64,000 nt of DNA from Thermothielavioides terrestris NRRL 8126. Its lineage: Eukaryota; Ascomycota; Sordariomycetes; Sordariales; Chaetomiaceae. Position numbers and translations under genes: made by a program. The stretch is taken from assembly GCF_000226115.1 (NCBI RefSeq), contig NC_016458.1, positions 7,722,001 through 7,786,000 of the forward strand, in the 5' to 3' direction. Numbering within the stretch: position 1 is the stretch's first letter; each line of letters starts with the position of its first letter. Shown piece after piece: positions 58,201 to 64,000 of this stretch. The notes under the pieces were generated by a model. That model was given only the letters and a program-made list of their open reading frames with translations. It was not told the DNA's origin and searched no databases.

Positions 58201-58860
58201 TCTTAGTCGGATTGTATCTAGTTCTTACTAATATTTCTAGCGGTATAGCTAGTCCTAGTTGCTAATCGTTGGTCCTCTAAGGCTTTGAGGTCTCTAGTAG
58301 TCCCCGACTCTCTAGTACTAAGGTCTTTAGCGTTTCTCAGGTCGAGTCCTTAGTCTCCGAAGCAACGTCTTTGATCCTAGGGTCTAGGATAAGGTTCTTA
58401 CTAATAGCTATTTAGACTTTACGCCTAATAGTTGTAAGGTAGGTACAAGGAATATAATTGTCGAGTATCTAAGAGGGAGGGTACTCTACAACGTATAGTG
58501 TTCTAGTATACCGTTGGATATAGGTATCTCCTTCTAGTGCCTCTTCAAATGATATAGCGGCTTCTAGGTATTGGAGTTCTTAGGGATTAATAGCGGTTAC
58601 CTACTAGACGTTGTAGGTAACCTCGAAGTCTTTAATAAACTTGAGTGTCTACTATACATCCCTATAGACGTTGGCGTTTATAAGGCTTAAATCCGTCTAG
58701 CTTCTAACTCTTCGTAAGTACTTAGTGCTAGAATGACGGTAGCTAGGTTGTAAACCGGTTTGTTATAGATTATATACTCCGAAGCTTACTCCTTTATAAA
58801 GGAGCATTATCTGCCTTGGGCGTTGCTCTATATAACTTATTGGGCGTAACTCGTGATGTC
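55210..58860 (-). pseudogene. Element C gag-like / protease region
   Basis: This is the minus-strand region between the primer site and RT. By position it must hold gag and protease, but it is long (3.6 kb) and RIP stops prevent a firm reading. No zinc knuckle can be shown with confidence. Confidence 0.4.
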
Positions 58861-58900
58861 TCCCGATCTGAACTTGGCTCCCTTCGACGGGAAGCGAATA

Positions 58901-58924
58901 GGTTCGAATCGTTAGTAGGCACCA
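58901..58924 (-). other. Extended tRNA primer-binding site of element C
   Basis: The plus strand reads GGTTCGAATC..TAGGCACCA directly before the LTR (2-nt gap): a T-loop signature followed by a CCA end. The minus-strand RNA would therefore pair with an unusually long part of a tRNA 3' half. Confidence 0.6.
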
Positions 58925-58926
58925 CT

Positions 58927-59173
58927 TGTTATACGCCGATGGTCCTCGGTGACTATTTAGCGGTAAACGTATAAAGGTGAGAAAGATCAATGCCTCTTAG
59001 CCTCGTTAGCTGATAAGGCGGCACTCCTGAACACTAGTATATATTATAAAAGTATATTGATGTAGTCTCTTCCTACGAAGAGGTTCTAGGTGAGGTTCCC
59101 CTTTTTAAGGGAACGCTCGTCACCCCTGACCACGGTGCGGTCATGGGTGCCCTTGCCACAGTTGCGTGTGACA
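58927..59173 (-). repeat. Element C 5' LTR (right copy)
   Basis: It starts TGTTATACGCC and ends GCGTGTGACA. It is almost identical to the left copy apart from C/T and G/A changes, and ends just before the CTTAT duplication. Confidence 0.9.
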
Positions 59174-59239
59174 CTTATCTAATCTATATACACAGACACA
59201 TAGGTCATATAACCCCCCTGTTCCTCCTGCCCTATATCA
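59174..59239 (-). repeat. Element B 5' LTR, second segment
   Basis: CTTATCTAATC..CCCTATATCA completes the LTR begun at 48401. It ends at the ACTAG duplication shared with the left edge of B. Confidence 0.87.
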
Positions 59240-59244
59240 ACTAG

Positions 59245-61000
59245 GTATATAAGCTAGTGGACAATAAGTAGGATCAGTTCGTCAATCTGACTACCGCTCT
59301 TTTAATAGTTTGCCTAGAGTTGAACAGCCTATTTAAGTAAACAGATATTGACCTAACTATAGCCTTCACCTATAAGATAGTCATTGAGTATCTATTGCCT
59401 TGTCGCCCTACTATCAATGTTACCTCCTACTAGTTTATAAAATAGTCCTTTTTCAAGCTCTTTAAGGAGAAGGATAAGGAGGTTCCACCTATATCTATCG
59501 TTAAACGAGTTATATTCAAGCGTTCGCTATATCTTTAGCTTAGTGCTATTTTTAAAGATAAAGGCACTATCAAGGGCGTATATCGGCTATATAAGACTCT
59601 GTTCAAGGACCGCCTTAACTTTAAAGAGTTTACCGATCGTCTACTCTTTGTCTATAGCGATTAGAAAACTATATCGTTTATTTAGTGTATTAAGAACTTA
59701 TAGCTCGAGTCTATTGATATATAAGAATAGAAGAAATAGATAGTACTAGTATTAGCCTTTTTCTATATTAAGCTCAACTATATTAAGATACTGTTCTAAA
59801 TATTCTAGGATACTAGTACTAAGACCACTTCGTCTACTATAATCTCGGCCGATATATATTTCTTCTATCGTAGAAGGAACATTAATAAAAAGGATATCAA
59901 ATACTATTAGGTACTCCTTCTCCTTATATACAGATACTCTACCTAGGTCCTCGTCTTTATTATTGCCAAGTTAGTAGATAAAGGCGCTCTCTAAGAACCC
60001 TTCTCTATTAGCGGTATCTAGACTATAATTAAGGGCATTGTAGAAGATCTAGACAACCTAGACTTATTGGACTATATATTCGAGCGTGTTTAGGAGAAGG
60101 TCTTCTCTGCCTAGGCGTAGAGTAGCCGTTACAACGATGTACCTGACATTGATATAGAATTTAGGAGCTATTACCGCTTTATATAGGCTACTAAGATCCT
60201 ACTATTGATTTATAAGGCAGTATACGCTAGCGAATATAGTCTCCTTCAAAAGATTATCCTAGTATTGCCTATTCTCTTCTAGGGCGGCAAAGGCTCGAAT
60301 TATAGCCTAGAGATATTGTATTTTACTTAGCTCCTATACCTCAATGTCTCTAAGCCTAGTCTAGCTAAAGCTATTCTTAAGGGCGGTTTAATCCACTATA
60401 TTATAGCTAGTAGTGAGTATAAGGCGATCGACTTGATGCTAGAGTATATCAACGCCTTGTACGCCCTAGATATTAAATACTATAAGAATTCTACCTATAA
60501 TATTTAGTCTACCTTCTTACGGCTAGCGCTCAATAGCAATTACCTTACTATAATCTGGAAGTCAGTAGAGAGACTCTTCAAAAGTAAGTAAAAGGGGATG
60601 TACACTGTTAGCGACGTAACAACCGATATTATCTTATATGCCTATAAGCTATATAACAATAGCGTTACAATAAGAAGGACTATAGCTATCGATATATCGG
60701 CAATAGTATACGACGCTCCTAACATCTACAAGTATAGCTAGAAGACCTTGCTTAATAAGCTCGTTAACTTCAATGCCGTCGTTCCTAAACCGAAGGATAT
60801 TGCCGATTAGCGCTTCCTTCTTAGGCTAGGTATTAGTAGGATAGAGGATAGCGAAGTCAACTAGGTAGATAAAGAAGAACGGTTATTCGATATAAATAAA
60901 GAAGATTTCTAGCGTATAGATATAGGCGTAGATTCCTAGGATAGCGATATTTAATAGAGGTTTAGGGCTTAGAACTTGCTAGTAGTAGACGAATGTATAT
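59245..61000 (+). pseudogene. DUF6589-like gene, 3' part
   Basis: It continues the frame broken at 32540. Plus-strand segments such as FxGGKGSNYSLEILYF, LIHYIIASSEYKAIDLMLEY, YYKNSTYNIxSTFLRLALNS and KGMYTVSDVTTDIILYAYKL match the order of the C-terminal part of fungal DUF6589 proteins (a small-residue turn, a leucine-rich stretch, then a conserved long-helix region). Stops are TAG/TAA. An acidic tail (VDKEERLFDINKEDF) ends near 60.95 kb. Confidence 0.65.
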
Positions 61001-61140
61001 ACGATTAACGAATCTACATGCCATTGACGAAGCTATATATAGTTGACGAACTAGCTAGCTATGGTAGTTGACGAATTCGCTAGCTATAGGCGAACTCGCA
61101 TATGGTTGATGGGTTCGCTAGTGGCTACAGTTGATGATCT
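61001..61140 (+). repeat. Degenerate tandem repeat (GTTGACGAAxTCGCTAGCTAT)
   Basis: Five or six imperfect units of roughly 20-30 bp containing GACGAA and CTAGCTA follow the DUF6589-like gene. No function is visible. Confidence 0.55.
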
Positions 61141-61383
61141 AGCTACAGTGGCGGTAGCGGTAACGCTGTGAATGCCCTTATCGAGATAGCAGTATACCCT
61201 CATTGAGATAGTAGGATATAAGCTCCTAAGCCGAGTTGGCGATTGTCTAACGAGACCTATAGACACGTAGCTATAGACGTATAGATAGCTTAGCAGTAAA
61301 GCGGCTAACTCGTAGAAAATAGATAAAAGTAGATAGTTATAGATAATACCTTGATATTGTAATACTACTAACCTAACTCAGTA

Positions 61384-61505
61384 GATCGTCGGTTCAATTC
61401 GAAAGACTTAAGGATCTTACATTTTAAGAAGGTCGTCGATTCAAAGGCTCAAGGATCTTACGTTCAATTTAAAAAGGTCGCCAATTCGATTCGAAAGGTT
61501 TAAGC
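61384..61505 (+). repeat. ~50-bp tandem repeat (GGTCG.. AAGGATCTTACxTT)
   Basis: Three partial copies are seen of a unit holding GTCGxxGATTCAA, AAGGATCTTAC and TTTAAGAAG. Copies differ by RIP-type and other changes. Confidence 0.6.
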
Positions 61506-61541
61506 ATATATATACACATATACACATATATATATATACGA
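61506..61541 (+). repeat. TA/CA microsatellite
   Basis: Alternating atatatacacatatacacatatatatat sequence. It is probably a simple repeat made more TA-rich by RIP. Confidence 0.7.
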
Positions 61542-62090
61542 GGTTGGGGTAGAGGAATAAGGATATAGGCAGACCGCTTTGGTAAGACGACTAACAACCA
61601 CCTGCCCTATAGACGTTCCTCTCTGGGCTAGAGTATAAGGGGATAGGTGGCAGTCGTAGTAGCGGCGGCGCTAAACCTTTTGCTCTTCTGGATATAGAAA
61701 ATAGGGGAGAGTTGAAGACTATTGGCTAGGCAATAGGCGATCTGGTGATAATTGCTATAGTGTTAAGCTCCTTTCTAGGAGTAAAAAAGGGGGTAGTTAT
61801 ATAATATACTAAATCGCGTCTACGAAGTTATTTGCCTACCAAGTTGCCCATCTACTATATAATAGAAAAGATACGAATTGATTGCAATCGACCTAGTTGA
61901 ATATACTTAGTTCGAATATATCATTGTAGCTGTATCGACGTAATCTACACAAGTGCGTAGGCGCGTAGGCATTAGGATAGCGATGTCTACTAGAGATTCA
62001 GGGGTTTAGGTGAAGCTATATCATCAACCGCTATCTATTTAAATTGCTTCAATACGTTTAGATCGCTATAGATCACCTAGTTACACTACT
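61542..62090. other. RIP-type sequence without an assignable feature
   Basis: No LTR end, open frame or recognisable protein segment is seen between the microsatellite and the helicase remnant. Confidence 0.4.
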
Positions 62091-62099
62091 TCTATTAAT

Positions 62100-64000
62100 C
62101 TTGGCCTCTCCTCAGCGTTTAGGAGCTAGGGAACTCGCTAGCTCCGCTACCTCTGCCCTCTACTTCGAACCTTCGTCAATACTACTCAATAGCTCTATCC
62201 TAGAGCTAGATAATATACTAGAGTAGTACATAGCCTTCTTTATAGCCTTTTTCTGCTTTACCACTTAGTAGGCATTATAGACTTCTACAACGACGTCCCT
62301 ATAGAAAGCCACTAGATCCGCACCCTTCTCTTTAAGGTAGTCCTAGTCTTTAATAGCTAGGAGCTTCTGAATTAGCGAGGCGATATCGTAGAATAGGAGC
62401 TTACGCTTATTGCATAATCCTTAGGCAAAGAGATAGGCAAGGCTATATTGTAGGCGGATATCTATCTATATTTCGCTAACGATATCGAAGTATCGCTCTT
62501 TAACTAGGCCCTACGCCTATTCTTTGTAGAAGGCCGAGATTCGTACTAAGGTAAACGCTATAAGAGAGCCAATTGTTGGTTTTTCCTAACCTTTGTTTCG
62601 TAGTTCAAGGACTAGAAATAGGAGTAGCTCCTTATTGTAGTTCGAGCTGTTGCAACAAAAGCTATCTTCGACTAGCCGCCTATACTCGAGCTTCGGGTCT
62701 TCCTCTATCGTTGGCTCCTAGAGGTAAATAAGGGTAAACCAATGGAAATACCTACTATTGAGCTAGCCCTTGATTATAGGATTAAGCTACTCTCGTATAA
62801 AGATGTTATTCTTACTCTATTTATAACGATCTATAAAGTTCTATAATCCTTATAAACGTAGAGCCTAGACCTTCTCCTCTTCCTATTGCTACGTTTCCCT
62901 AATCTCTAAAGTTCTATTGCCCTAACTAGCTTAGCTACTCTAGCTAGCCTAACTAGTATTATCGTCGTCTCAGTCGATAAGTGTCATCTAGCGAAGCTAG
63001 CTAGCTACTAGAGACGTATAAGGCTATTGCCTAGCTAGCTATCGCCGTTGACGCTTCTACTTTGCCTATTTCTCTATAGTACCTAGGTGGTCGAATACCT
63101 AATATAGCGCGAAGACAGTTGCTATACTATATACAATGCTCTTCCTAGTAGCTACCTCCAAATTGTATATCGCTCGTCTAAAGCGTTACTAAAGATCTAT
63201 AAGACTTAGACTCTTTAGTAGGCTAAATTGAACTACTTAAATAATATTAGATATATCTATTCCTATACTAAGCGAAATAGTCGTAAAGACAATATAGCAG
63301 TCAATATCGCTAACGAGGTCTTAGAAGATATAGTCTTTGTCGATATCCTATATATCTACGTTGTAACGCTAGATAACCTTCTAAGCGAATTCCTTTGAGA
63401 ACCTATACTTCTCCTAAGCGTAGCGATATAGAGCCTACCGAGCCTCGATTAGCTAGGGTTTACTATCGATATAGATAATAGTCTTCAAGATATTATAAAC
63501 ATAGCCAATAGATATACCCTCTAGCAAGTAAAATAAACGATAGAAGTCATTGATATATCTATAAACTAGTGGCTAGATAGCGATTAAGATCTCTAGTCGG
63601 TTTACCGATATATAGATGATCTTTAAACGCTAGAGATCGAACCCTATATACTTAAGGATATAGTCTTAGTTATCTTGATCTAACGTTGCTATATAGCTAA
63701 ACTATAGTACTCTATATAGTAGTAACGACTATAAGGTATAAAGATATATAAAGTCCTCCTAAAAGTCCCTCTATTTACCAACGACGTAGAGCTCGTCGAT
63801 CGTAAATAAGCTAAGCTTCTTATAGAACTTAGGGTCCCTTAAGGCAGCTTTGAACTTTAGGTTAATAGCCTACTTAGGGCTAAGTAGAATATATATATAA
63901 TCGCTATTGTATATACGCTTCTAGACTTCTAGCTCCTATCTATCTAGGTCAATATAATACTTAGGGGCTTAGGGGCTTAAGAGTAAGGAGACGAACCTTA
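62100..64000 (-). pseudogene. RecQ-like SF2 helicase remnant, RIP-degraded, truncated by the window
   Basis: One minus-strand frame gives the second helicase lobe of a fungal RecQ-like protein: RLKIIYISVNRLEILIAI (family: LxIIRTSxNRPEI), IGYVYNILKTIIYIDSKP, FKEFA-like KEFAxKVI, YIVFTTISLSIGIDISNI (family: IxVATxAxGMGID) and VVQFSLLKSLSLIDLxxRFR (family: VVQ..P.S..L.QR.GRA). The C-terminal part (~63.0-62.1) reads helical sequence such as VEDSFCCN, LYNKELLLF and SLIxKLLAIKD that I cannot assign. The N-terminal lobe lies beyond the window. Such helicase genes are common in repeat-rich and subtelomeric fungal DNA. Confidence 0.6.

Larger units (their letters stand above)
48590..59173 (-). mobile_element. 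Element C: 10.6-kb chromodomain Ty3/gypsy retrotransposon with downstream extra gene
   Basis: It has LTRs 48590-48836 and 58927-59173 (247 bp each, TGTTACACGCC..TGTGACA) and a perfect CTTAT target duplication (48585-48589, 59174-59178). The minus strand reads a tRNA-type primer site, a gag-like region (~58.8-55.3), RT (~55.1-54.45), RNase H (~54.1-53.7), integrase (~53.3-52.5), a chromodomain (~52.15-51.9), then a CT-rich promoter-like segment and a second long gene (~51.2-48.95). It is longer than usual gypsy elements because of that extra gene. It was inserted within the 5' LTR of element B. Confidence 0.9.
32541..59239 (-). mobile_element. Element B: chromodomain Ty3/gypsy LTR retrotransposon (interrupted)
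   Basis: It is bounded by LTRs 32541-32790 and 48401-48589 + 59174-59239 (TGATA..TATCA) and flanked by ACTGG (32536-32540) and ACTAG (59240-59244), the same 5-bp duplication after one RIP-type G->A change. Removing three later insertions leaves about 8.3 kb. The minus strand reads gag-like sequence (~48.3-45.4 kb), reverse transcriptase (~43.55-43.15, with a RIP-mutated FIDNIIIFS catalytic box), RNase H (~42.6-42.3), integrase (~42.0-41.86 continuing at 34.29-33.5) and a chromodomain-like tail (~33.2-33.05). It is dead through RIP and insertions. Confidence 0.88.
31300..64000. other. RIP-mutated AT-rich repeat block with nested transposons
   Basis: From about 31.3 kb to the end, TpA is very common and CpA/TpG is scarce. 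Long open frames vanish, but several reading frames are open apart from TAG/TAA where CAG, CAA or TGG codons are expected. This is the classic product of repeat-induced point mutation acting on repeated DNA in Pezizomycotina. LTR copies that can be aligned within the block differ almost only by C/T and G/A changes. The block contains at least three full gypsy elements, one solo LTR, a split DUF6589-like gene and a helicase remnant. Confidence 0.9.

Noticed and set aside
58840..58924. Complete tRNA gene
   Set aside because: It has a T-loop and CCA end, but the T-stem does not pair well and the CCA is encoded, so it fits a retrotransposon primer-binding site better than a nuclear tRNA gene.
58763..58990. 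Apparent 75-codon minus-strand protein at the element C edge
   Set aside because: It runs across the primer-binding site and LTR of element C and is explained by them.
61384..61505. CRISPR-like array
   Set aside because: It has only about three diverged units with no constant repeat or distinct spacers, in a fungal genome.

Overview
The window looks like a filamentous ascomycete chromosome. The genes are split by short introns (about 49-82 nt) with GT..AG ends and CTAAC/CTGAC-like branch points, coding third positions are rich in C and G, and the gene families are typical of Sordariomycetes. I infer a Sordariales/Chaetomiaceae-type fungus, but the species cannot be fixed from sequence alone. 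The second half is AT-rich, depleted in CpA/TpG and full of TpA. Former CAA/CAG/TGG codons have become TAA/TAG, which is the footprint of repeat-induced point mutation (RIP).

Positions 1-31 kb are ordinary gene-bearing DNA. In order they hold a type II phosphatidylinositol 4-kinase (LSB6, +), a small LaeA-like SAM methyltransferase with about nine exons (+), a mitochondrial YqeY/AIM41 protein (+), a low-complexity Arg/Gly-rich hypothetical protein (+), a large SNF2 ATPase with an inserted RING finger (+), a delta-9 stearoyl-CoA desaturase with a C-terminal cytochrome b5 domain (OLE1, -), and a long protein-kinase-like protein with degenerate catalytic motifs (-). These are independent housekeeping or regulatory genes, not a cluster. 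Two copies of one TA-flanked MITE, inverted relative to each other and carrying telomere-like TTAGGG tracts, sit near 12.7-13.1 kb and 25.4-25.8 kb.

Positions ~31-64 kb form a RIP-degraded heterochromatin-like block whose layering can be read exactly from terminal repeats and target-site duplications. A DUF6589-like gene (D, +) was split by Ty3/gypsy element B (TSD ACTGG/ACTAG). B was then hit by gypsy element A in its integrase (TSD ACGTT), by a solo LTR of the A family (TSD GACAA), and by gypsy element C inside B's own LTR (TSD CTTAT). The pol genes of A, B and C all read on the minus strand and all end in a chromodomain-like tail. A carries a 12-bp self-complementary primer site of the Tf1 type, while B and C have tRNA-type primer sites.

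The most unusual signal is that A and C each carry an extra gene-like module between the integrase and the 3' LTR. In A it is antisense, with its own TATA-like box and CT-rich leader. In C it is in the sense direction, again behind a CT-rich leader, and encodes about 700 residues I cannot assign. The window ends in a RIP-degraded RecQ-like helicase remnant (-).
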